64,000 nt of DNA from Synergistaceae bacterium (GCA_017451025.1 JAFSSM010000059.1:1-64000), one strand, 5' to 3'; shown: positions 40,149 through 48,956, counted from the stretch's first letter. Made by a program: numbers and translations. The notes: generated by a model from the letters alone, not told the origin.

Positions 40149-41275
40149 CACATCGTAACCAGCTCTCCGTGAAGTGCGCCTGCCTTGCTTATCGCCTGCA
40201 GTATCTCGATAATGTCCCGCGGCTTCGCCCCGACAGAGTTAAGCACCCTCACCAAATCCCTCACCGTCGTTGTTGCCGGCATCGCTATTAAACTTCCGCC
40301 GTCCTCGTCCGCAGTGATGTCCGTCCTGTTCTCGACGGCAGTTACTCCGCCGCTCATGCTCTCCGGCTGGACTATCGTCGGAGCCTCGCCTATCGTTACC
40401 GTCAAGTTCCCGTGCGCAACTCCTACGCTCGAAATCTTGACGTTCCCGCCCAAAACTACAGTTCCTGAGCGTTCATTCACAGCAACTTTCGCTGTAGTGT
40501 CCGGCTCAATCTCAATGTTGCCTGCATTCGCCAAAAATGCCGCCGGTGCCTGCAAATACGGTCCGGGCAAATTCACGTCAACACGCCCCGCGTCCGAAGC
40601 ATAGGCTACCACTCCGTACACACGGTTAATCGCATCAGCAATTCTCTGTGCCGTCGTGAAGTCAGGGTCTCTCAACAAAAACGCTACCTGCCCGCCCATC
40701 GTCCAGTCCGTCGGAACTTCACGCTCAACTATTGCTCCGCCCGGCACCCTTCCGGCTGTAGGGATATTTTGTGTGCGTGAGGCTCCTGCTCCCTGCGCAG
40801 AACTTCCACCGACAATTACAGGCCCTTGCGCAACCGCATAGACCTTACCGTCAGCGGCACGAAGCGGCGACTGAATCAGCATTCCTCCCTGAAGGCTCGA
40901 GGCATTGCCCATCGTGGAGACGTTCACGTCAATGTTCTGGCCGTTGCGGACATACGGAGGCAGTGTCGCAGTCAGCGATACCACTGCAATATTTCTTGTC
41001 CTTACCGAACGTGCATCAAGAGTTACCCCGAAATTTCGCATCATGTTCCGCATCATCTGCACCGCCATCTGCGAGTTATCCCCTGTTCCGTTCAGCCCGG
41101 TAACCAGTCCGATTCCTGTGAGCTGGTTGCTCCGTGCTCCCTCAACCTCCGTTATGTCCTTAATGCGTACGCTGGGATTAACTCGCGAGAAGTCCATATC
41201 CTGAAGATTGACCGCACCAAAAACTGCTGCCTGTGCAAAAATCACAAGCACTACCGCACATAGTATCTTTCTCAT
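40148..41275 (-). CDS. flgI: FlgI, flagellar P-ring protein
   Basis: FlgI forms the P-ring in the peptidoglycan layer around the flagellar rod. The 375-aa precursor has a signal peptide (LCAVVLVIFAQAAVFG) and family blocks VRIKDITEVEGARSNQLTGIGLVTGLNGTGD, VSLTATLPPYVRNGQNIDV and LVRVLNSVGAKPRDIIEILQAISKAGALHGELV. It depends on FlgA, encoded two genes upstream. It starts 1 bp after the flgH stop. Confidence 0.97.
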   Translation of the reverse strand: MRKILCAVVLVIFAQAAVFGAVNLQDMDFSRVNPSVRIKDITEVEGARSNQLTGIGLVTGLNGTGDNSQMAVQMMRNMMRNFGVTLDARSVRTRNIAVVSLTATLPPYVRNGQNIDVNVSTMGNASSLQGGMLIQSPLRAADGKVYAVAQGPVIVGGSSAQGAGASRTQNIPTAGRVPGGAIVEREVPTDWTMGGQVAFLLRDPDFTTAQRIADAINRVYGVVAYASDAGRVDVNLPGPYLQAPAAFLANAGNIEIEPDTTAKVAVNERSGTVVLGGNVKISSVGVAHGNLTVTIGEAPTIVQPESMSGGVTAVENRTDITADEDGGSLIAMPATTTVRDLVRVLNSVGAKPRDIIEILQAISKAGALHGELVTM

Positions 41276-41276
41276 T

Positions 41277-41849
41277 CTAGAACACCGTCTGCAATATTTG
41301 CGTGATTACTCCAACCTTCTGCGTCCTGGAGATCATTCCGCGCCCCTTAACCGAAATTTCCGCGTTAGCAACAAGCTGGCTGTTAATCTGGTTGTCCGCA
41401 GTAACATCTTGAGGACGAATTACTCCTACGAGCTGAAGCTGAAGCATCTCCTCGCTCGTGCGAATATCCCTTGTGCCCTCAATCACCAAATTTCCGTTAG
41501 GCAGAACTTCCGTAACAAGACATGCAAGCGTTGCTGTTGCGTGGTGCTTGCGTTCTGCGGAACCGTCTCCTGCTGAGGAGTTCGTCGTCGTGAACGTCAG
41601 CCCGCGAATAAACTTCAGGATGCCTATTCCGTCCTGTCCGCCGTTGATGTTATTGTTGCTGGACTTGCTTACGTCAAGGGTGGCTTCGTCTTTTGCGTCA
41701 GTCTGTTCGTTGACGAGGACGGTAACTATGTCGCCGACTCTGCTTGGGCGTTCGTCCGCGTACCAGTTGTTATTGTCGTTCCAGAGCGAACCTGCACAAG
41801 CACAGCCCGCCCACGCTAAGACTATTGCCGCAACAAAAAACTTCTTCAT
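41277..41849 (-). CDS. flgH: FlgH, flagellar L-ring protein
   Basis: FlgH forms the outer-membrane L-ring, which confirms a diderm cell. The protein has a signal peptide (MKKFFVAAIVLAWAGC), then SLWNDNNNWYADERPSRVGDIVTVLVNEQTDAKDEA and the C-terminal LQLVGVIRPQDVTADNQINSQLVANAEISVKGRG typical of the family. A Cys follows Ala-Gly in the signal region as in lipoproteins, but Trp at -3 makes a poor lipobox. GAGGAGG lies about 9 bases before the ATG at 41849; upstream in-frame codons overlap flgA and are unlikely to be used. Confidence 0.95.
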   Translation of the reverse strand: MKKFFVAAIVLAWAGCACAGSLWNDNNNWYADERPSRVGDIVTVLVNEQTDAKDEATLDVSKSSNNNINGGQDGIGILKFIRGLTFTTTNSSAGDGSAERKHHATATLACLVTEVLPNGNLVIEGTRDIRTSEEMLQLQLVGVIRPQDVTADNQINSQLVANAEISVKGRGMISRTQKVGVITQILQTVF

Positions 41850-41863
41850 CACAAAAAACCTCC

Positions 41864-42814
41864 TCACTCTACCTGAACTTCTACTGTGTTCTCGTTGATG
41901 ATTCTTGCCCTGAGAGTTACGCGCTTATCGTCTGCTCTGCGGACCTTCACCCAGTCGCCGGGCCTTCCGTCCTCCATCAATATACCGTCCGCCGAAACAT
42001 TCACTCCGCCCAATCGCGCAATTATTCTGACCTGACGGCCTCTCTTCACGATGCTCGAGCTGGTCAGGTTACGCAGGAGCACAGGTTCACCCTGCTTGAT
42101 GTTGCGGTCAGCGATGAAGCCTGCAATCTCCGACACGTTAGACGCATAAGCCCCTGGCCTAGTTATCTTCATCGGACGAACAATAAGGTTACCTGCTGTG
42201 ATTCTGTCGCCCTTCTTGATGTTGCGCGAGGCTATAACTACGTTCTGAGTCCAAGTCAGCCTGACTCCTAATGACCGTACGCGCCCTGTGTTATCCCTGA
42301 ACCTGAGAGTAGCCGCCGCAGTACCCGGCACAATGCTTGCGGGGTCAACCAGTTCACCGTCAGGAACGGGGGACCCTGCGCTGACCTCAACGTCTCCGTT
42401 CCACGAAGCGAGGGCCTTAATTATGGGTGCGAGGCTTTGGGCTGTGCGAACCTGGGGTGCTGAAGTTTCGGTGAAGTTTCCCTCAAAATCCGGAGCCTCA
42501 ATGCGGGAAAAAGCGGGCATGTACAGCTCAATTCTGGCATCGCTGGCGCCGCTCTCCTCGATTGCACGCAGGACCTCAGTGCGTGAAAGCCTGCCTCTGT
42601 CAACGTCAGCAAAGACCTGAATTTCCGTCAATGCATTCCTGGTTCTGAGCTTGCCGCCTGTAATTCTCGCAATCTGGCCAAGCGTGAACGAATCACCGTT
42701 TGCGTAAATCACTTCGGGGATCTCTATCTTGATGCTTTGAGCCGCCTGTGCCTCAAGCATACAACAAAGCAGGAGCATCACAACAAGACACCCCTGCCGC
42801 AAAAACTTATTCAT
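41864..42814 (-). CDS. flgA: FlgA, P-ring assembly chaperone
   Basis: FlgA is the periplasmic chaperone for FlgI. After a signal peptide, the C-terminal half carries the SAF-like domain (VVIASRNIKKGDRITAGNLIVRPMKITRPGAY; NIKQGEPVLLRNLTSSSIVKRGRQVRIIARLGGVNVSADG). At 316 residues it is longer than the 220-aa enterobacterial protein, with an extra N-terminal domain. It starts 6 bp after flgG and precedes flgH and flgI in the order of ring assembly. Confidence 0.95.
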   Translation of the reverse strand: MNKFLRQGCLVVMLLLCCMLEAQAAQSIKIEIPEVIYANGDSFTLGQIARITGGKLRTRNALTEIQVFADVDRGRLSRTEVLRAIEESGASDARIELYMPAFSRIEAPDFEGNFTETSAPQVRTAQSLAPIIKALASWNGDVEVSAGSPVPDGELVDPASIVPGTAAATLRFRDNTGRVRSLGVRLTWTQNVVIASRNIKKGDRITAGNLIVRPMKITRPGAYASNVSEIAGFIADRNIKQGEPVLLRNLTSSSIVKRGRQVRIIARLGGVNVSADGILMEDGRPGDWVKVRRADDKRVTLRARIINENTVEVQVE

Positions 42815-42820
42815 GATGCA

Positions 42821-43612
42821 TTAACGCTTGAGGCCGTTGGCGATTCTCAGAAGGTCATCCGCCGTCTGGATACCTTTAGAGTTAGCCTCATATGCTCTCT
42901 GCGCAACTATCATTTCGACCATTTCCTCGACGACCTGAACGTTCGACATCTCGATAACGTTCTGGCGTACTTGGGGCATACCGTCCTCGCCCGGAATACC
43001 GGTAATCGGTTCGCCGCTCGCGTCTGTCTGCACAAAGAGCCTGTCGCCTACAGCCCGAAGTCCTGTCGGATTGATGAAGCGTGCAAGCTCAATCTGCCCG
43101 AGTTCCTGAAGGGCAGTTTCTCCGGCAATCCTGACGCTGACGACTCCTGTGGGCGAAAGCTGAATCTCCTGAGCGTTATTCGGGATGGTGATAGCGGGTT
43201 CAAGGAGATAGCCGTCCTCGTTGACGATCTGGCCCTGGTCGTCAATCTGCCAGGCACCTCCGCGCGTGTAGCCTATGTCGCCGTTTCCGAGAGTAACCTG
43301 AAAGAATCCGTTATCGTCGATAATGGCCCAGTCAAGAGGGCCGTCTGTAATCTGGAAATTGCCCTGAACCATGAAGCTGGGTGTTGCTGTAACTCTTGCG
43401 CCGAGTCCGACCTGGACACCAGTCGGGACGACGCTGCCTCCTTCAATTGGAGCACCAGGTTCGCGGTAAATCTGGTACATCAAGTCCTCGAAGTCAGCGC
43501 GTCTTTTCTTGTAGCCCTGTGTGTTGACGTTAGCGAGGTTGTGAGTAACCACGTCTAAGTGTGTCTGCTGGGCGATCATTCCTGATGCGCTCGTCCACAA
43601 TGAACGTAACAT
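42821..43612 (-). CDS. flgG: FlgG, distal rod protein
   Basis: The 263-aa protein has the rod N-terminal motif (SASGMIAQQTHLDVVTHNLANVNTQGYKKRRADFEDLMYQ) and the matching C-terminal helix (MSNVQVVEEMVEMIVAQRAYEANSKGIQTADDLLRIA) of flagellar rod and hook proteins. Length and the DFEDLMYQ segment fit FlgG, the distal rod. AGGAGG lies 12 bases before the ATG. It is separated from flgF by 130 bp of palindromic DNA. Confidence 0.95.
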   Translation of the reverse strand: MLRSLWTSASGMIAQQTHLDVVTHNLANVNTQGYKKRRADFEDLMYQIYREPGAPIEGGSVVPTGVQVGLGARVTATPSFMVQGNFQITDGPLDWAIIDDNGFFQVTLGNGDIGYTRGGAWQIDDQGQIVNEDGYLLEPAITIPNNAQEIQLSPTGVVSVRIAGETALQELGQIELARFINPTGLRAVGDRLFVQTDASGEPITGIPGEDGMPQVRQNVIEMSNVQVVEEMVEMIVAQRAYEANSKGIQTADDLLRIANGLKR

Positions 43613-43659
43613 GAGAGTATTATTCCTCCTTGTCTAGATTTTTGGGGGCGGGTGGGGCA

Positions 43660-43725
43660 ACGACAATTGATTGTCGTGCGCGACGCCGGGCACGGTTAAA
43701 CGCGACGGCATGCCGAGCGTTTAAC
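43660..43725. repeat. Cluster of strong palindromes between flgF and flgG
   Basis: ACGACAAT and ATTGTCGT form an 8-bp inverted repeat with a 2-base centre (43660-43677). GTTAAACGC (43695-43703) pairs with GCGTTTAAC (43717-43725) and encloses CGGCATGCCG (43706-43715), itself a palindrome, so a 31-base near-perfect cruciform is possible. A third, weaker pair GTGC/GCAC lies between. The rest of the 130-bp gap is GC-rich. This may be a REP-like element or an RNA-processing or attenuation site. Confidence 0.8.
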
Positions 43726-43742
43726 ACATACACTGCGCACCT

Positions 43743-44549
43743 TTACCCTCTGCTGAATGATGTTATTAGTCTGCTGGTCATATCGTCGTGGGTCATCAGT
43801 GCCTTCGATGCTCCCTCGTAGATTCTCTGTGCCTCAATCATTCGCGTCATTTCCGTAACTACCTCGACGTTCGACATTTCGAGAGCACCCGACCATATCC
43901 TTACGTTCTCGGCTGCTTCTGCTTCGCCGGACTGCTCTGTAGGAACCAGGAGATTACGCGCGGCGTGGCGCATATACGTCGGGTTCTCGAAGTTGAAGAC
44001 CGCTACTTTGCCAGCTACCTCACCGTCAGCGATGAACTGGCCTGTGGGGTTGACTTCGAGCGTAGAAGCATTGCCGACATTTATCGGACCGCCTTCACCC
44101 TGAAGCATCATGCCGTTGGGTGTAACTATGTTTCCGTTGCCGTCGAGCACAAAGTTACCGGAGCGTGTGTAGAACGTGTTGCCCGCTTCGTCAGCTACGG
44201 AGAAGAAGCCCGGCCCGTCTATCGCAATGTCTAGCGGGCTCTCTGTAGTTTTGAGCACTCCGGGAAAAGTGTCCATAACGTCCTCCGAGAATATAGCGGC
44301 AAGCGACAGCCCGCCGATGATTTCGCGTCCCTTGAAGGGCATATCAGCGGGAAGGACTGTTGTAATTTTGGTTTCACCGTCTTCGCTGACCTTCTCGATT
44401 CTGTCCATGAGGGCGGAAAAATCGGATGTTGCGGAAATCCTGCGCTTGTAGCCTGGTGTGTCAACGTTAGCAAGGTTGTTAGTGATAACGTCAAGGTGTG
44501 TCTCCTGGACGAGCATACCTGACGCGGCTTCGTAAATACCTCTATTCAT
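43743..44549 (-). CDS. flgF: FlgF-like rod protein
   Basis: The 268-aa protein carries the rod-protein N-terminus (AASGMLVQETHLDVITNNLANVDTPGYKRR) and C-terminus (MSNVEVVTEMTRMIEAQRIYEGASKALMTHDDMTSRL). Its position before flgG and the DIAIDGPGFFSV block identify it as the proximal rod protein FlgF. AAGGGGAAG lies 4 bases before the ATG. It follows mreB by 55 bp, in which a G-quadruplex motif lies. Confidence 0.92.
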   Translation of the reverse strand: MNRGIYEAASGMLVQETHLDVITNNLANVDTPGYKRRISATSDFSALMDRIEKVSEDGETKITTVLPADMPFKGREIIGGLSLAAIFSEDVMDTFPGVLKTTESPLDIAIDGPGFFSVADEAGNTFYTRSGNFVLDGNGNIVTPNGMMLQGEGGPINVGNASTLEVNPTGQFIADGEVAGKVAVFNFENPTYMRHAARNLLVPTEQSGEAEAAENVRIWSGALEMSNVEVVTEMTRMIEAQRIYEGASKALMTHDDMTSRLITSFSRG

Positions 44550-44581
44550 TGTTCTTCCCCTTCTATTCTGTTTTTACTATT

Positions 44582-44605
44582 CCCTACTCCCTAACCCCTA
44601 CCCCC
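44582..44605 (-). promoter_or_regulatory. G-quadruplex motif between mreB and flgF
   Basis: On the minus strand four G-runs of 5, 4, 3 and 3 are separated by TA, TTA and AGTA, fitting the G3+N1-7 rule. The first run includes the last base of the mreB stop codon, so the motif lies in the mRNA between mreB and flgF. Confidence 0.7.
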
Positions 44606-45651
44606 TAGTAATGCCTGCGGCTCGAACGCTTCAAGTTCACCAGCATTGAGCTTCGCCCGGAACTCTTGAGCTTGTCTATTTCAGCGAGAGCTTTTCCTGT
44701 TCCGAGTGCTACGCTTTCCATTGGATTCTCTGCGGTGAAACAGTTTATGCCGGTCTGCTGTGCAATAAGCTCCGGCAGTCCGCGCAGCAACGCTCCGCCT
44801 CCTGTCAGAACTATTCCTCTGTCAATTATGTCGGCGGATAATTCCGGCGGAGTTAGCTCCAGAACGTTGCGTATTCCGTCAACTAGTGTCTGTATCATTT
44901 CGCCGATTGCCATGTTTACTGCTGAACTGGTTACGTCAATTTGTCTGGGCAGTCCCTGCACCAAATCGCGCCCCTTCACCAGCATGTGCTGGTCTTCTTC
45001 CATCGGAATGCATGTGCCGATCATTATCTTCAAGTTCTCGGCTGTCTGGTCGCCGATCGCCAAGTTATACTGCCGGCGCAAATACCGCACAATTCCCTCA
45101 TCGAACTTATCGCCGCCAAGCCTGAGGGACTTAGACACCACGACACCGCCCAGCGAAATAACGGCAATATCCGTTGTGCCTCCGCCGATGTCCACGAGCA
45201 TTTTTCCACGTGCTTCCTCAACGTCCAGATTTGCACCGATTGCGGCAGCCATAGGTTCCTCGATAAGATATGCCTCGCGCGCACCTACCTCAAGCGCGGC
45301 CTCAAGCACTGCACGACGTTCAACATCAGTTGCCCCTGACGGTACGCATATCATCGTCCTGTTCCGGAAAAATCTCTGCGATCCCTTCGTGACTCTCCGC
45401 ATGAAGTGCTGAAGCATTGCCTCAGTCATTGCGTAATTGGCGATAACTCCGTCCCGAAGCGGTCGCACAGAAATTATGCTGCCTGGTGTTCTGCCGACCA
45501 TGCTCTTGGCCTCATAGCCCACAGCCAGAATATCGCCTGTATCCTGGTCTACTGCAACTACCGACGGTTCACGCAGAACTACTCCGTGATTTTTCTCGTA
45601 GATGAGTACCGTAGCAGTTCCTAAGTCTATTCCTATATCAGTTCCAAACAA
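44605..45651 (-). CDS. mreB: MreB, rod-shape actin homologue
   Basis: MreB forms membrane-associated filaments that guide cell wall elongation. The 348-aa protein has the actin-fold phosphate and adenosine motifs: IGIDLGTATVLIYEKN, LVDIGGGTTDIAVISLGG and GIVLTGGGALLRGLPELI. It starts with a TTG at 45651, supported by GGGGTG at a suitable distance, and its start lies inside the 3' end of the preceding gene (14-bp overlap). No mreC or mreD follows; flagellar rod genes come directly after. Confidence 0.95.
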   Translation of the reverse strand: MFGTDIGIDLGTATVLIYEKNHGVVLREPSVVAVDQDTGDILAVGYEAKSMVGRTPGSIISVRPLRDGVIANYAMTEAMLQHFMRRVTKGSQRFFRNRTMICVPSGATDVERRAVLEAALEVGAREAYLIEEPMAAAIGANLDVEEARGKMLVDIGGGTTDIAVISLGGVVVSKSLRLGGDKFDEGIVRYLRRQYNLAIGDQTAENLKIMIGTCIPMEEDQHMLVKGRDLVQGLPRQIDVTSSAVNMAIGEMIQTLVDGIRNVLELTPPELSADIIDRGIVLTGGGALLRGLPELIAQQTGINCFTAENPMESVALGTGKALAEIDKLKSSGRSSMLVNLKRSSRRHY

Positions 45652-46291
45652 TTTTTTTCACCCCTGCATACACTAATAGCAGCATCAACGCTCCAAACCC
45701 GGAGTTACATCCGCTGTCTGTCTCTTCTTCGAGTGCCGGCATTTTTGTGCCTGCTTTCCAGAATGCACAGTCAGAATTTATCTCTACTCCGCTTATCTCG
45801 TCGAAGTCTATTATGCCCGTTATTCTGACCTTGCCGGATTCTGAGGAAGTCAGCGTTACCTGATAGGTCAAGCCTTCGTTCTCAATGGCTATCGGGAGCG
45901 TGTAGGGCATTTCCTTTGACGGGGCCATCTCCGGAAGAGGAACGGGAACTCTGATTCCGTTGGGGATGTGGTCTTTCCACGCTGTAATGCCTGCAGTTGT
46001 TGCTGAGATTTTCAGGTTAATATCGTAAGCTGTCAGAAATTTCAAGTCGCCGCTCAACAGATCATCACTCACCAAATCCCGGCTGACTACATTATCCTTG
46101 ACCTCCTGAGTCGTTGCTGTCGTCAGGGTCATATCTCCGTCAAGCTCGAGGCTTATTCGCAGAAAACTCTTCTCGACAAAACCTGTACCCTTGATGTTCC
46201 AGAGTCCGGCAACTTCATAATCTTCTGCAATAACAGACTGACAGCACAACACAACCATTGCACAGGCCAGCAGAATTTTCTTCACGGTCAT
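45638..46291 (-). CDS. Exported protein with C-terminal Synerg-CTERM sorting tail
   Basis: The 217-aa protein has a signal peptide (MTVKKILLACAMVVLCCQSVIA), a beta-rich middle with no recognised domain, and the tail SGCNSGFGALMLLLVYAGVKKIVWN. A Gly/Ser-Cys motif, a hydrophobic helix and basic residues at the C-terminus form the Synerg-CTERM signal known from Synergistota, thought to mark proteins for surface processing and anchoring. The mature protein is probably envelope-anchored. Both ends overlap neighbours: its ATG overlaps the larB stop (ATGA) and its end overlaps mreB. Confidence 0.85.
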   Translation of the reverse strand: MTVKKILLACAMVVLCCQSVIAEDYEVAGLWNIKGTGFVEKSFLRISLELDGDMTLTTATTQEVKDNVVSRDLVSDDLLSGDLKFLTAYDINLKISATTAGITAWKDHIPNGIRVPVPLPEMAPSKEMPYTLPIAIENEGLTYQVTLTSSESGKVRITGIIDFDEISGVEINSDCAFWKAGTKMPALEEETDSGCNSGFGALMLLLVYAGVKKIVWN

Positions 46292-47058
46292 TGAGTTTTG
46301 CTCTCTCCTTCCGTCCTTATCCTGTTAATCATTCCGGCCAAGTACCCGGCTCCAAATCCATTGTCGATGTTCACGACGCTTACACCGCTTGCGCACGAAT
46401 TGAGCATAGCCAGCAGAGCAGACACTCCTCCGAACGACGCACCATACCCTACGCTTGTAGGGACGGCAATAACCGGACAATCCGCGAGACCTCCGAGAAC
46501 GCTGGCGAGTGCTCCTTCCATTCCTGCAACGGCAATAATCACGCTGGCACTCATAATTTCGTCGATATGTGCCAAGACTCTGTGAAGCCCTGCAACTCCA
46601 ACGTCATAGAGTCTCTTTACGCGATTCCCGAGAACTTCTGCGGTGAGTGCTGCTTCTTCTGCGACTGGAATATCGCTTGTCCCTCCGCTTGCCACCACAA
46701 TAAAGCTCTGTCCTTCTGGTTCGGGAATGCTGCCCGCAACTCCGGCTTGGGCTTCCGGATAATAATTCACTTCGCACCCAAGACGGCCAAGTTCTGCGTA
46801 TGCTTCCGGTGAAAGCCTCGTTATGAGAATAGCCTTCTGGTGATGTGAACGCATTACGTTGATGATTGCGGCGATCTGTTCGGGAGTTTTGCCTGCACCG
46901 TAAATCACTTCGGAGACACCTTGCCGCAATTTCCTGTGCAGGTCTACTTTGGCAAAGCCTATATCCTCAAACGGAGCTTCTTTCAGTTTGAGGTATGCTT
47001 CATCTATAGTTATTGTGTCATTCTTGAAGTCGTGAAGTATCTGCTTTATTTCATTCAT
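46288..47058 (-). CDS. larB: LarB, nickel-pincer cofactor biosynthesis carboxylase/hydrolase
   Basis: LarB carboxylates the pyridinium ring of nicotinic acid adenine dinucleotide and hydrolyses the product, the first step toward the nickel pincer nucleotide of LarA-type racemases. The 256-aa protein is full length, with the PurE-like core IVVASGGTSDIPVAEEAALTAEVLG and VAGMEGALASVLGGLADCPVIAVPTSVGYGASFGGVSALLAML. Neither larC, larE nor larA is in this window, so they would have to lie elsewhere. GAGGTGAG lies 11 bases before the ATG. Confidence 0.93.
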   Translation of the reverse strand: MNEIKQILHDFKNDTITIDEAYLKLKEAPFEDIGFAKVDLHRKLRQGVSEVIYGAGKTPEQIAAIINVMRSHHQKAILITRLSPEAYAELGRLGCEVNYYPEAQAGVAGSIPEPEGQSFIVVASGGTSDIPVAEEAALTAEVLGNRVKRLYDVGVAGLHRVLAHIDEIMSASVIIAVAGMEGALASVLGGLADCPVIAVPTSVGYGASFGGVSALLAMLNSCASGVSVVNIDNGFGAGYLAGMINRIRTEGESKTQ

Positions 47059-47110
47059 GAAAAATTTTTCTCACCTCTGGGTAGTGCAAATGATAACACA
47101 CCCAAAAAAC

Positions 47111-47413
47111 TTAATACACCGGCCCGAAATAAGTCTCGTCCTGTTTGACTCGTTCCCTGTAGAAAATTACCTGTTTGACGACGGCCATGCTTGGCCCTTG
47201 CCGCAATTTTTCCTTCATCTCGTTGACGCATTCAGGCACTCCCTGAAACACTACTTCGACGCGTCCGTCAGGCAAATTCTCAACGCTTCCGGTCAAACCT
47301 AATCTTTCTGCGTGCTCGAACGCCCAGTAGCGATAGCCCACATGCTGAACCCTTCCTGATACTAGAGCGCGTACTCTGATGTAATTACTCTTGTCGTCAT
47401 AATTCATTGCCAT
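47111..47413 (-). CDS. acyP: Acylphosphatase
   Basis: Acylphosphatase hydrolyses acyl phosphates such as carbamoyl phosphate and 1,3-bisphosphoglycerate. The 98-100 aa protein has the family pattern: VSGRVQHVGYRYW with the phosphate-binding Arg and GSVENLPDGRVEVVFQG with the catalytic Asn. The usual VQGV reads VQHV here. Two starts are possible, the ATG at 47413 and the one at 47407; the second is better spaced from GGGGGT. The gene overlaps the uracil-DNA glycosylase gene. Confidence 0.9.
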   Translation of the reverse strand: MAMNYDDKSNYIRVRALVSGRVQHVGYRYWAFEHAERLGLTGSVENLPDGRVEVVFQGVPECVNEMKEKLRQGPSMAVVKQVIFYRERVKQDETYFGPVY

Positions 47414-48129
47414 ACCCCCGAATCTATTAGCTGGCTCGTAACTTTTCCTGCCCAGTCCTGATTGCTTGCTGGTGATGCCGGACTGGGATGCAATATCCTC
47501 ACAATCTTCACACCCTTCAAGGCTTCCTGTGCTCTCTTCTCCGCAAAAGCCCCAACACCTACGACAACTTCAGGCTTAAGTTCAGCTATTACTTGCCTCA
47601 AGCATTCATCACACAATGCAAAGAGTTTTTCCCTGTCAGGTTTTGCCAGTTTGTCGGGAGTGAGGTTGCCTGCTCTGCCGTCAGGACTTTTCTTCAGGAA
47701 CAGGAGCGGGCAGTAATTCAGGACGATATGTTCTCTGAAGAAATTTTCTGCTGTGCCGAAACGATCTCTGAAAAGTCCCCAGAGTCTTTTTCCGCTGACT
47801 TCTGAACGAGAGCACTCTAAACCTTTCACAGGATAAGCAGGATGTGTATTTTCAGGTGGTGTAATGCTGATTTTGTGGATGCCGAGAAAATTTCTGACTG
47901 CTCCGACTTCGCCGAAAGGGACTCCTGTTTGGGTCATTCCCCACGGTCCTGGATTCATGCCCAGAAAGACGACGCGGGGATTATCCGGACACATAGCGGT
48001 GTATTGTGAGAAGCCGTGCCAGGCGTAACGCAGAGGATTATATGTGCGTGAAACAGGAGGCAGAAAGGTTAGGGTATCTGCCTTTTCGCGAAGATTCCTG
48101 TAAAGTTCAAGAAAGAGTGAATTAGTCAT
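47404..48129 (-). CDS. SMUG1-type uracil-DNA glycosylase
   Basis: The protein resembles single-strand-selective uracil-DNA glycosylases (SMUG1 family), which remove uracil and related lesions from DNA. The active-site block FLGMNPGPWGMTQTGVPFGE and the C-terminal LHPSPASPASNQDWA (His of the catalytic loop) are clear. The start is taken at the ATG at 48129 (MTNSLFLELYR); an in-frame TTG at 48162 lies in a run of A and C and is less likely. It overlaps acyP downstream. Confidence 0.88.
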   Translation of the reverse strand: MTNSLFLELYRNLREKADTLTFLPPVSRTYNPLRYAWHGFSQYTAMCPDNPRVVFLGMNPGPWGMTQTGVPFGEVGAVRNFLGIHKISITPPENTHPAYPVKGLECSRSEVSGKRLWGLFRDRFGTAENFFREHIVLNYCPLLFLKKSPDGRAGNLTPDKLAKPDREKLFALCDECLRQVIAELKPEVVVGVGAFAEKRAQEALKGVKIVRILHPSPASPASNQDWAGKVTSQLIDSGVWQ

Positions 48130-48212
48130 GATGAGCAATATTTTACACGGAAGAGGGGGCAAAAAAAATTCCCCCCCAGTTTTTCGTCTGGAGGTGTGCG
48201 CGGTTGGGGAAA

Positions 48213-48929
48213 TTATATGTGGCAGACAGCCGCTACGCTTCCTCCAAATGGGAAAGAGACTGAAGGCACAAAGAACGCCTCGAGCGAATATATCTCTGTG
48301 AATATCCTATTCAGTCCGAAGCCTGGTATTCCTGAACCGCTCAGGTTGAATGCTCGTGCAAGTGCCATGAGCGGGAAGAGAAATGTATTTATGTATCCGG
48401 AATAATCTACGCTAAATCCATGCGAGGCAAGAAGCCCTGTAAGCATTTTCCTCGTGTAGCGTCTGTAATGTCCTAATTTCACGTCATGAGCACTGAACAT
48501 CCACTGATATGCAGGAACTGTAATGAACATACACCCTCCGTGTGCAATATAAGGCTTCAGTGCTTCGAGTGCCAATCCTTCATCTGCTATATGTTCCAGT
48601 ACATCGAACATGCAGATAAGGCTGAAAGTTTCCCTTTGAATTTCGTCAAGGCCATCGGGAAGCCAGCCTTTGACCTTAGTTATTGATGGAGTGCCCTGTA
48701 TATTTTTGCGGGCATAGTCATCAAGTTCCATTGCTGTAACATGTCCGTATTTAGATAATATGCCCAAATTTGAGCCTGTTCCGCTGCCTATTTCCAGTAT
48801 TCGGGAATTTTTGTGAAGGGATATTGCCTTGTGTTTGCGTATAATGCTGTCAATAACTCTGCGTTTTCCTTCAAACCACCAGTGTATATTTTGAGTAGTG
48901 AGCATCTCCTCAAAATCACTGCGGTTCAT
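48213..48929 (-). CDS. Class I SAM-dependent methyltransferase
   Basis: The 238-aa protein has the SAM-binding motif ILEIGSGTGSNL, the acidic MELDD strand end and the motif IV-like SLICMFDVLEHIAD. It resembles methyltransferases of surface glycan or lipid modification clusters (YTRKMLTGLLASHGFS). The target is not clear. Its start lacks a strong ribosome site. A 7-bp tandem repeat lies immediately upstream (48957-49012). Confidence 0.85.
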   Translation of the reverse strand: MNRSDFEEMLTTQNIHWWFEGKRRVIDSIIRKHKAISLHKNSRILEIGSGTGSNLGILSKYGHVTAMELDDYARKNIQGTPSITKVKGWLPDGLDEIQRETFSLICMFDVLEHIADEGLALEALKPYIAHGGCMFITVPAYQWMFSAHDVKLGHYRRYTRKMLTGLLASHGFSVDYSGYINTFLFPLMALARAFNLSGSGIPGFGLNRIFTEIYSLEAFFVPSVSFPFGGSVAAVCHI

Positions 48930-48956
48930 TGCGTGTTCTTTAGGGCATAGTTCGTC

